A model generated the notes under the pieces. That model made no database searches, was not told where the DNA came from, and saw nothing but the letters and a program-made list of their open reading frames with translations. A stretch of 64,000 bases of DNA from CAVVAL01 sp963740215 (GTDB lineage Bacteria > Actinomycetota > Actinomycetes > Mycobacteriales > Cryptosporangiaceae): assembly GCA_963740215.1 (NCBI GenBank), contig CAVUDJ010000015.1, forward strand, positions 1-64,000. Reading direction: 5' to 3'. Numbering within the stretch: the stretch's first letter is position 1; each line of letters begins with the position of its first letter. Positions 57,344 to 64,000 of the stretch are shown here, in pieces. Made by a program: the position numbers and the translations under genes.

Positions 57344-57467
57344 GTTCTTGAGGCGGGCTGGGGCTGGTGGCGCGCCCTTGAGGTGCACCGGACCGCTGAG
57401 CGAGCGCGAGCAGAAAGTACGCTGAGCGGGCGATCTCAGCCCACCGCACGACGACGTGAGAGGTTCG

Positions 57468-58589
57468 ATGCGCCCGTTCCGTTTCATAGCCGTGTCGGCC
57501 GTGCTGGCGTCCCTGTTTGTCGCCGGGACACCGGCTGCAATTGCGACCGGGCCGGAGACCGCGCCAACGCCGACCAGGGTGATGATCGTCGGCGACTCGA
57601 TCACCCACGGCTCGGCGGGTGACCACACGTGGCGCTACTGGCTTTGGCGCCACTTCAACGACAACGCCGTCGCGGTAGACATGGTCGGCCCCAGCACCCG
57701 GCTGCGCGACGATCTCCGCTCGGCGCGAGACGCACCGGTGAAGAGCGACAAGTACGCCGTACCGACGTTCGACAGCGGCCACAACGCCCGGTGGGGCCGG
57801 TTCCTCGGGACCTGGCCCGGCTACCACGTCGGCGTGGAGGACACCATCCGTTCCGACGTGCTGGTCCACCGACCGAAGTACGTCGTCGCGCTGATGGGCC
57901 TCACCGACCTCTTCTGGTTCAAGACCAAGGATCCGGCCGCGGTCGCGCAGCGCATGGCCAACTTCGTGCGCAACGCCCGCGCCGGGAACCCTGACGTGCG
58001 GGTCGTGCTCATGGCCGTGCCGCCCACACTGAGTCAGCAGGAGGACCGGAGCCTCGGGGTCCGGGTCGCCGACTACAACCAGCGGCTGAGCAGCCTTGCC
58101 GCCGCCGCGTCCACCACACGCTCCCCGGTCGTCTACGTCCAGCCGCCCGCCGGCTACCAGCCGGACTACAACCGCTCCCCGCACGACACGCACGATGGCA
58201 CCCATCCCAACGCGCGGGGCGAGATCCGCATCGCCGACACCGTCGCCGACGTGTTGTCGACGCGGTTCAACCTCGGACCGGCCTACCCGCTAGTGCTGGC
58301 CGGTGCGCCCACCGGTCCGGTGCTCGGTTTCACCCTGCGGTGCGCGCCGGGCGACCGCAGAGCGACCCTGACGTGGGACGAGTCGCCCGGGAGCACCGGC
58401 TACTGGTTCCAACGGCGGGTGGCCGGTGGCGCCTGGAGCGCTCAGGAGCACCAGGTGACCATCGGCGATCGGCCGCTGGTGAATCGGGACCTCTACAACG
58501 GAGTCACGTACGAGTACCGCCTGCAGGCCGCGAAGATGTACGACAAGGGAGTCTTCTCCAACGTCTGCACGGTGAAACCGAGCGCTTAG
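57468..58589 (+). CDS. Secreted SGNH/GDSL hydrolase
   Basis: 373 residues from ATG 57468 (GAGAGG upstream decides it over GTG 57456). Signal peptide (RFIAVSAVLASLFVAGTPAA). SGNH blocks: VMIVGDSITHGSAGDHTWRY (Ser and oxyanion Gly), VVALMGLTDLFW (block III, with Thr where Asn is usual), DGTHPNARGEIRIADTV (catalytic Asp-His). After about 280 residues comes a fibronectin-III-like module (GDRRATLTWDESPGSTGYWF … NGVTYEYRLQA). Probably deacetylates or de-esterifies polysaccharides outside the cell. Confidence 0.87.
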   Translation: MRPFRFIAVSAVLASLFVAGTPAAIATGPETAPTPTRVMIVGDSITHGSAGDHTWRYWLWRHFNDNAVAVDMVGPSTRLRDDLRSARDAPVKSDKYAVPTFDSGHNARWGRFLGTWPGYHVGVEDTIRSDVLVHRPKYVVALMGLTDLFWFKTKDPAAVAQRMANFVRNARAGNPDVRVVLMAVPPTLSQQEDRSLGVRVADYNQRLSSLAAAASTTRSPVVYVQPPAGYQPDYNRSPHDTHDGTHPNARGEIRIADTVADVLSTRFNLGPAYPLVLAGAPTGPVLGFTLRCAPGDRRATLTWDESPGSTGYWFQRRVAGGAWSAQEHQVTIGDRPLVNRDLYNGVTYEYRLQAAKMYDKGVFSNVCTVKPSA

Positions 58590-58641
58590 TCGTCGATCGC
58601 CTGGTACATGCCGGTCCAGCCCGAAGCTGCAACCGCCGCAT

Positions 58642-59079
58642 TCACCAGGGTGGCTCGGTGCAGGCGTAGTCCCGGCCACGGAAGATGCAGGCGCGGAAGT
58701 TGTAGTCGTGGGCGGCGTAGGTGAGCTTGCCGCCGGTGAATGTGGGTCCTCCATCCTCGATCAGCCTCGACGGCCCGTCCTGCCAGCCGCTGTTGCCACT
58801 CCTCCACTGCAGGCGGAGAGCGTCGTGATCGCGATAGCGCGTGCCAGGCTTGAGGCGGACCCAGCCGTACTGGTAACCCCGGTAGTAGCCGGACCGCAGC
58901 TCGATTTCCGTGCCGTCGAGGTTTGCCGGTGGGCGCTCCGTCCTGCGGTCTGTCGTCTGGTTGACCTGATCGTGGTTGATCTCGTCCGGCGGTGCGGCCT
59001 GGGCGGGCGCGGCGACACCGACCGTGGCGAGCACGCCGGCTGTCACGGCGAGCGCGGTGAGGAGCGTGCGTTTCAGCAT
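58642..59079 (-). CDS. Small secreted protein, Tyr/Arg-rich
   Basis: 145 residues from ATG 59079 (GGGGAA upstream). Signal peptide cleaved near AAPAQAAPP. The mature domain of about 115 residues has IELRSGYYRGYQYGWVRLKP, RLQWRSGNSGWQDG and two Cys in FRACIFRGRDYACTEP near the C-terminus, likely one disulfide. I do not recognise a named family. Convergent with the SGNH hydrolase; function unknown. Confidence 0.75.
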   Translation of the reverse strand: MLKRTLLTALAVTAGVLATVGVAAPAQAAPPDEINHDQVNQTTDRRTERPPANLDGTEIELRSGYYRGYQYGWVRLKPGTRYRDHDALRLQWRSGNSGWQDGPSRLIEDGGPTFTGGKLTYAAHDYNFRACIFRGRDYACTEPPW

Positions 59080-59497
59080 GTGGTTCCCCGTTCATGAGTG
59101 TGGTGACTTGCCGTGCGAGCGTCGCCGACCCGTAGGTGAGCCGCCCGCATCACGGCGCCGCCGATGCTGCCCTCGCTCTCGCGGTATGGCTACAGCCCGC
59201 AACCGGGCCTCCACGTAGTTGCCAAACTCGCAACGGTTGCCGGACATCGGTTCGGACTCGCCAGGCGCCGATCCGCGACCGCCGGCCGCGCTCACGCGTC
59301 GTCATTGGACCGTGTGGCGCAGCACCACGTTGTCCGAGTCTTCCCGGTGCCGGGTGTTCGCGAGCCGCGAGCTGAACTGACTCAGCGTGGTTATGCACGC
59401 ACACATTGGTCGTGCAATTGCAACCGCAGATGCACATGCATATGATCGTGTGCCCGTAGGCGCCGGACCACGTGCCGTAGATCCTCAGAGGAGCGAC
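59080..59497. other. 418-nt spacer upstream of DUF397 gene
   Basis: No convincing gene. The usual XRE partner of DUF397 proteins is absent here; short open frames in this stretch have no helix-turn-helix. The right end holds a promoter-like pair of hexamers. Confidence 0.5.
59418..59446 (+). promoter_or_regulatory. Sigma-70-type promoter candidate for DUF397 gene
   Basis: TTGCAA (59418-59423) and TATGAT (59441-59446) separated by 17 nt, about 50 nt before the DUF397 start codon. AT-rich surroundings stand out from the high-GC background. Confidence 0.55.
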
Positions 59498-59734
59498 ATG
59501 AACCAGAGAGTGAATGGGATGTCCGCCGCCAAGCTCGTCGGGGTGACATGGATGAAGAGCCACCACAGCAACCCGACCGGCAGTTGCGTGGAGATGGCCC
59601 AGCTGCCCGGCGGGGACGTCGCGGTACGGAACTCGCGGTACCCGGACGGCCCGGCCCTGATCTACACGCCGGCCGAGATCAAATCGCTGATCCTTGGCGC
59701 TAAGGACGGCGACTTCGACCACTTCGTCGAGTAG
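59498..59734 (+). CDS. DUF397 protein
   Basis: 78 residues from ATG 59498 with GAGGAGCG upstream. Typical DUF397 layout: a short lead, VTWMKSHHSNPTGSCVEMAQ, GGDVAVRNSRYPDGPALIYT, EIKSLILGAKDGDFDHF. DUF397 proteins are small cytosolic regulators usually encoded beside an XRE-DUF5753 protein and may work as its antagonist or partner (BldB/Scr-type pairs). Here the nearest such regulator is 1.4 kb downstream with a methyltransferase gene between. Confidence 0.92.
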   Translation: MNQRVNGMSAAKLVGVTWMKSHHSNPTGSCVEMAQLPGGDVAVRNSRYPDGPALIYTPAEIKSLILGAKDGDFDHFVE

Positions 59735-59750
59735 TCACCCGCCCACCGGC

Positions 59751-59787
59751 GAGGCCCCGGCTCCGATCCACTCGGAATCGGGGCCTC
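59751..59787 (+). terminator. Hairpin after DUF397 gene
   Basis: GAGGCCCCG (59751-59759) pairs perfectly with CGGGGCCTC (59779-59787), and an inner TCCGA/TCGGA-like pairing lengthens the stem. It lies 17 nt after the stop. The following 240 nt to the methyltransferase start show no gene. Confidence 0.8.
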
Positions 59788-60027
59788 TGTCAGTTCAGGA
59801 GCGGGGCCGGCGGTTGCCGCACCGGTGCGGCCAGCCCCTCCTCCTCGCCGCGGCCGTGGGGTCGGAGGCGAGCTGCATGGGGGCATTGAGCAGAAATCGG
59901 ACGGTCCACTATGGATCGTTGGAACGCTGGCCCGGCGACCGCCGCGGACGGACTATGCTGCCTGCGTGTAACGGTCCAGAAGGTTCAGGAGCCCGAGCGC
60001 AACGCCTAGAAAAAGAAAGGTGTCCCC

Positions 60028-60921
60028 GTGACCGAAAACACCAGCAGCTCGCCCGCCCCTGCCCAGGATTTGTATACCGCTGATGGCCAGACCAACAACC
60101 CGCCCAACCCTGATGATGAGGAGTGGCTGCGGCGGAGGGTTGATGGCGGCGTGGCGCATACCGCCCGGGTTTGGAATTACTGGTTGGGCGGCAAGGACAA
60201 CTTCGCTTCTGACCGCCAGGTGGGTGACTATGTTCATGGGATTCTCCCGAACGTGGTCATGACCGCCCAAGCTGACCGAGCCTTCCTGGGGCGCGCCGTC
60301 CGGTACCTGGCCGGAGAGGCCGGAATCCGCCAATTCCTAGATATCGGTACCGGTTTGCCCACTGCCGGCAACACCCATGAGGTCGCCCAAGGCGTAGCTC
60401 CCGATTCCCGCATCGTCTACGCCGACAACGACCCTATGGTGCTGGTGCATGCCCGGGCGCTGCTTACCAGCACTCCGGAGGGTGCCACCGATTACATCGA
60501 GGCCGACGTGCGTGATCCCGACAACATATTGGTCGAGGCCGCCCGGACGCTGGACTTCAACAAGCCAGTCGCGATCATGCTGCTGGGGATCTTGAACTTC
60601 GTCAACGACATGGACGAGGCACTCCAGATTGTGCGCCGGCTGCTGGATGCCGTTCCCTCCGGCAGCTATCTGGCAATTGCCCACGCAAGCAACGAAGTCA
60701 ACCCCGAGCTGGCGGAAGAGGTACGGCTGTTCTGGAACGAAAACGCCACTCCTCCAATCACGTTCCGCACCGCCGCGGAGATTGCCAGTTTCTTCGACTT
60801 CGCCGGTGTGGAATTGCTGGAACCTGGTGTGGTTTCGTGTTCGCGGTGGCGCATCGACGCCAGCGAGTCGGGCCTTCCTGCAGAGGTTCAGCAGTTTTGT
60901 GGGGTCGGGCGGAAGGCGTAG
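60028..60921 (+). CDS. SAM-dependent methyltransferase, DUF574/Methyltransf_19 family
   Basis: 297 residues from GTG 60028 (GAAAGG upstream). Signature N-terminal block VAHTARVWNYWLGGKDNFAS, then QADRAFLGRAVRYLAGEAGI, SAM-binding FLDIGTGLPTAGNTHEVAQ, VYADNDPMVLVHARALLTS (acidic residue for the ribose) and AIMLLGILNFVNDMDEAL. This family is abundant in actinomycetes, often beside XRE-DUF5753/DUF397 genes; substrates are not known to me. Confidence 0.92.
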   Translation: MTENTSSSPAPAQDLYTADGQTNNPPNPDDEEWLRRRVDGGVAHTARVWNYWLGGKDNFASDRQVGDYVHGILPNVVMTAQADRAFLGRAVRYLAGEAGIRQFLDIGTGLPTAGNTHEVAQGVAPDSRIVYADNDPMVLVHARALLTSTPEGATDYIEADVRDPDNILVEAARTLDFNKPVAIMLLGILNFVNDMDEALQIVRRLLDAVPSGSYLAIAHASNEVNPELAEEVRLFWNENATPPITFRTAAEIASFFDFAGVELLEPGVVSCSRWRIDASESGLPAEVQQFCGVGRKA

Positions 60922-61091
60922 AACGTTCTTAGGGCCAAGCCCGCGCCGTCTGAGCCAAGCGTGAGTACGCGCGGGCTAGCAACACGGTTCCCGCGGTGGC
61001 CGATATGGAGGCGGGGCGGCACGGCGGGTGGCACACTGAGCGCTGAGTTGACCGTTGATCACGGTGAGCTAACAACGTGGAGGGCGACGAC

Positions 61092-61979
61092 ATGACGACC
61101 CAGCCGCCGGAGGATGGGTCTGCCAGTCCTACTGTTCGTCGGATGTTGCTGGGCGCACAGCTCCGCAGGCTTCGGGATGCCATGGGTATCACTCGCGCAG
61201 ATGCCGGGTTTGCGATCCGTGGGTCGGATTCCAAGATCAGCCGGATGGAGCTGGGCCGGGTCCGCTTCAAGGAACGCGACGTAGCGGATCTGCTCACGCT
61301 CTACGGCGTCACCGGCCAGGAAGAGCGCGAGACGCTGCTAACGCAGGCGCGGGAGGCCAACACACCGGGATGGTGGAATCGCTATGGCGACCTGCTGCCG
61401 GCCTGGTTCCAGCCGTTCGTAGGGCTGGAGGCGGCGGCGACGGTCATCCGGACCTACGAGGTCCAGTTCGTCCCCGGCCTCCTCCAGACCAAGGACTACG
61501 CCCGCGCGGTCATCGCTCCTGTCAGCCCTGCCCTTCCGATGACCACGTCCGCCGAGGAGATCGAGCGCAGAGTCCGCCTCCGGATGGATCGTCAACAGCT
61601 TCTCTTGCGGCCAAACCCTCCGCAGCTGTGGGCGGTGGTGGACGAGGCGGCGCTGCGGCGTCCAATCGGCGGTACCGACGTGATGCGCGCGCAGCTTGAG
61701 GCGCTGATCGATGCCACCAAGCTTCCGAACGTCACCCTGCAGGTGCTGCCGTTCCGGGCCGGCGGTCATTCCGCCGGGGGTGGGATGTTCACCATCCTGC
61801 GGTTCCCCGAGCCGGACGTACCGGATGTGGTCTTCCTCGAACAGCTCACCAGTGGTCTCTATCTCGACAAGCGAGACGACGTCGACCTCTACGCCATGAC
61901 GATGGAAAACCTGTCGGTGCAGGCTGATCCCCCCAAGCAGACAGCGGCGACGCTTGCCCGGATTCTCCGAGAGACCTAG
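61092..61979 (+). CDS. XRE-family regulator with DUF5753 domain
   Basis: 295 residues from ATG 61092 (GGAGGG 8 nt upstream, chosen over GTG 61077). XRE helix-turn-helix: LGAQLRRLRDAMGITRADAG, IRGSDSKISRMELGRVRFK. DUF5753 from about residue 95: TPGWWNRYGDLLPAWFQPFV, VQFVPGLLQTKDYARAV, RMDRQQLLLRPNPPQLWAVV, FTILRFPEPDVPDVVFLEQL. DNA-binding regulator of the BldB/Scr-type regulatory group, likely linked to the nearby DUF397 protein. Confidence 0.93.
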   Translation: MTTQPPEDGSASPTVRRMLLGAQLRRLRDAMGITRADAGFAIRGSDSKISRMELGRVRFKERDVADLLTLYGVTGQEERETLLTQAREANTPGWWNRYGDLLPAWFQPFVGLEAAATVIRTYEVQFVPGLLQTKDYARAVIAPVSPALPMTTSAEEIERRVRLRMDRQQLLLRPNPPQLWAVVDEAALRRPIGGTDVMRAQLEALIDATKLPNVTLQVLPFRAGGHSAGGGMFTILRFPEPDVPDVVFLEQLTSGLYLDKRDDVDLYAMTMENLSVQADPPKQTAATLARILRET

Positions 61980-62035
61980 TCGGCGGCCGAGTTCAGGCCG
62001 CGGTCAGACCCCTTTGCAGCGGCCGACCGATTGTG

Positions 62036-62954
62036 TCAGCGCAGCGGGGTTTCGCGGATGAACTCGACTACATGTCCGGCCAGCACTTCTCCCGCGTCTT
62101 CCTGCAGGAAGTGGCCAGCACCGGCGACGACGGGGTGTTGGCGGCCCTGAGCGCCGGCGATGTGCCGCTGCAGGATCGGCCCCATCGGCCCGGTGATGGG
62201 GTCGTTGTCGCTGAACGCGACAAGCGTCGGCGCCGGCAGCCGGCCAAGGACTGCCCATGCGGCACGGTTGGCCGCGCTTGCGGGGTCGTCCGGAACGGTG
62301 GGCACCAGCGAAGGCATCGCACGCGGACCGGCCGTGAGCGCGTCGTCGGGGAACGGTGCCTGATACGCGGCGAGCACGTCGGGTGGCAGCTGGTTGCGGC
62401 AGCCAGCCTGAACGAACCGGCCGATATCGAGCTGCGGCGCGCTCTCGAATAGCGGCACGAAACTGGTGCCACACCGCAGGCATCGGGTGATCGCCGGTGG
62501 GCAGGCCCGTGTTGGCCGGGACCAGCCTGGCAATCCGCTCGGGGTGTTCGGCGGCCAGCCGAAGCCCGATCAGCCCGCCCCAGTCCTGCCCCACGAGGGT
62601 CACCGCGCGCAGCTCCATGACGTCGAACACCAGCTCACGCAGCCACTCCACGTGCCGGGCATAGCTGTGGTCCTCGACCCTGGCGGGCTTGTCGGAGCGG
62701 CCGAACCCGACCAGGTCCGGGCAGACAACCCGCAGCCCGGCCGCCGTGAACACCGGCATCATCTTGCGGTACAGGAACGACCAGCTCGGTTCACCGTGCA
62801 GGCACAGCACGACCGGACCATCCGCGGGACCATCCTCCACCCACGCCATCCGAAGCTGGCCGGCCTCGCCGTCGGAGACCTCCGCGTAATGCGGCGCGTA
62901 TCCGAAGTCCGGCAACTCCGCGAATCGATCCTCCGGCGTACGCAACGTCTGCAT
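62036..62954 (-). CDS. Haloalkane dehalogenase-like alpha/beta hydrolase, one frameshift
   Basis: About 305 codons from ATG 62954. N-terminus MQTLRTPEDRFAELPDFGYA and LCLHGEPSWSFLYRKMMPVF, CPDLVGFGRSDKPA, nucleophile elbow VGQDWGGLIGLRLA with Asp nucleophile, and a C-terminal GAGHFLQEDAGEVLAGHVVE (His) match the haloalkane dehalogenase family (the HGEPxWSFLYR block and Asp nucleophile). A shift near 62462 (…VWHQ then FVPLFESAPQLD in another frame) splits the cap domain. Proposed halide/water hydrolysis of haloalkanes; many such actinomycete enzymes have unknown natural substrates. Confidence 0.82.
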
Positions 62955-63002
62955 CCCGGCATCCTCACACAGCCACAGGCCGCTGCCGGCCGAGCCGCGT
63001 GG

Positions 63003-64000
63003 TCACGCCCTGCGCTGACGCAACAGCTGGATGACCTTGTCCACCGCGACGACGGCCGGCGCGACGAGCGAGAGGGCGAGCACCGTCACCCATTGCCCCC
63101 CGGTGAGTGATGTCGTGTCGAGCAGGCGCTGGAGCATGGTCAGTTCCACGGCAGCCCAGGTGAGGATCCAGCCGAGAATGATCCAGCCCAGGTAGGGGAA
63201 CACTGGCGTCGACCACGGCGCCTCGCGCTCTCGCCGCATCACCAGGCCGATGTTGACCGCGCTGAGCGAGACGATGGCGAAGACCATGGTCATCGAGGCG
63301 GATGGGTCGGTGGTGCTCGGCTCGTCGGGGCCCCAGGCGAGCACGGCCAGGGCGGTGGCGGCGACGATGAAGCCGGTGACGACCCAGCGGACGATCTGAG
63401 GAGTGTTGACGATCTTCGTGCCGGGCTTGCGCGGCGGCCGCTGCATGACGCCGGGGTCGGGAACGTCGACGATGAATCCGATCACGACGGTGATGACGAC
63501 GAAGAACTTGGCGAACAGCAGCTGCAGCGGGAAGAGGGCGACACCGTCGTTGATGTTGAGGATGGTGGCGTACACCATCAGCTGGAGCACCGACGAGAGG
63601 ATCGTCAGCTGCAGCTTGACGTATGACGAGATCCGCCGGTAGATGTCGCGGCCCAGGTCGACGGCGCGCACCAGGGTTGCGAAGTTGTCGTCGGTGAGGA
63701 CGATCTTCGCCGCCTGCTTGGTCACCTCCGAGCCGCTTCCCATCGCGACGCCGATGTCGGCCTGTTTCAGGGCCGCCGCGTCGTTGACGGCGTCACCCGT
63801 CATCGCGACCACTTCACCGGACTCCTGCATGAGCCGCGCCAGCCGTAGCTTGTCCTCCGGCGCCACCCGTCCGAACACGTGCAGTCCGGGAAGCTGGTCG
63901 ATCACCTCGGTGTCCGTCAGGTGGCCAAGCTCGGTTCCGGTGATCACGCCGGGTCCGAGGTCGAGGTCGTCCGCGATGGCCCGTGCTGTCACGGTGTGGT
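63003..64000 (-). CDS. Cation-transporting P-type ATPase, C-terminal part (continues beyond window)
   Basis: The frame enters at the right edge (DHTVTARAIADDLDLGPG) and ends at 63003. Hinge motif MTGDAVNDAAALKQADIGVA (TGDxxND) and a C-terminal set of six membrane helices starting DIYRRISSYVKLQLTILSSV place it in the Ca2+/Mg2+-type P2 ATPases with a C-terminal cation-ATPase domain (VPDPGVMQRPPRKPGTKIVN). The phosphorylation DKTG site lies outside the window. The last segment ends in a basic tail. Confidence 0.92.
   Translation of the reverse strand, partial: HTVTARAIADDLDLGPGVITGTELGHLTDTEVIDQLPGLHVFGRVAPEDKLRLARLMQESGEVVAMTGDAVNDAAALKQADIGVAMGSGSEVTKQAAKIVLTDDNFATLVRAVDLGRDIYRRISSYVKLQLTILSSVLQLMVYATILNINDGVALFPLQLLFAKFFVVITVVIGFIVDVPDPGVMQRPPRKPGTKIVNTPQIVRWVVTGFIVAATALAVLAWGPDEPSTTDPSASMTMVFAIVSLSAVNIGLVMRREREAPWSTPVFPYLGWIILGWILTWAAVELTMLQRLLDTTSLTGGQWVTVLALSLVAPAVVAVDKVIQLLRQRRA

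Noticed and set aside
1..64000. CRISPR arrays, tRNA or rRNA genes, phage modules
   Set aside because: No regularly spaced repeats, no cloverleaf with GTTC-loop in a tRNA context, and no rRNA or phage structural motifs were seen on reading both strands.

Overview
The window is high-GC DNA with long overlapping shadow frames, GTG starts, short GAGG-type ribosome sites and many actinomycete-typical families (DUF397, XRE-DUF5753, the Methyltransf_19/DUF574-type methyltransferase, LAL regulators, ROK repressors). It comes from a filamentous-type actinomycete chromosome; a Micromonosporales/Pseudonocardiales-like or streptomycete-like host fits, but I cannot name a genus. Single-base indels break the frames of many otherwise well-conserved genes, most densely at about 34.6-49.2 kb. 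I read most of these as assembly errors, because motifs, start/stop overlaps and domain order survive in alternating frames.

Left part (1-13.3 kb): a truncated secreted DNRLRE-type protein, an IS6-type transposase remnant, a DUF2750 protein, a broken LuxR/LAL regulator, a small secreted membrane protein, a membrane alpha/beta hydrolase, a MacB-like exporter operon (lipoprotein, adaptor, ATPase, permease) and a divergent two-component system that probably controls it.

Centre (13.3-49.7 kb): a large sugar-oxidation region. An eight-gene minus-strand operon (24.1 to 13.3 kb) encodes a Gfo/Idh oxidoreductase, a complete ribose-type ABC importer, two sugar-phosphate-isomerase-like TIM barrels and a secreted ThuA/PQQ-type sugar dehydrogenase fusion. 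It diverges from a ROK repressor. Two plus-strand loci follow: a secreted PA14/dehydrogenase/discoidin/DUF1080 protein, and a dehydrogenase-ThuA pair that diverges from a second ROK repressor. A second minus-strand array (49.2 to 34.6 kb) starts with a Tat-exported multicopper oxidase, a very large ThuA/discoidin/dehydrogenase/PKD/DUF1080 protein, a blue-copper/OmpL47-repeat protein and a small secreted protein. It runs on into seven translationally coupled ebo-like genes (inositol-phosphate synthase, UbiA prenyltransferase, TIM barrel, EboA, TatD, EboE, phosphodiesterase). A palindrome CGAAA-N-TTTCG, or variants of it, stands in front of the main transcription units and is a candidate ROK operator. 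The domain content suggests extracellular oxidation and hydrolysis of glycosides (3-keto-glycoside chemistry), with copper proteins as possible electron acceptors and uptake through the ABC importer.

Right part (49.7-64 kb): an XRE-like regulator whose 3' end runs into a dispersed 75-bp repeat, an esterase, an alpha/beta hydrolase divergent from a SigG-like ECF sigma factor, a large secreted subtilase, an SGNH hydrolase, a small secreted protein, a DUF397/methyltransferase/XRE-DUF5753 group, a haloalkane-dehalogenase-like enzyme and the C-terminal part of a cation P-type ATPase. The 75-bp structured repeat occurs three times (5.8, 25.6 and 50.6 kb). I saw no rRNA, tRNA or CRISPR array.
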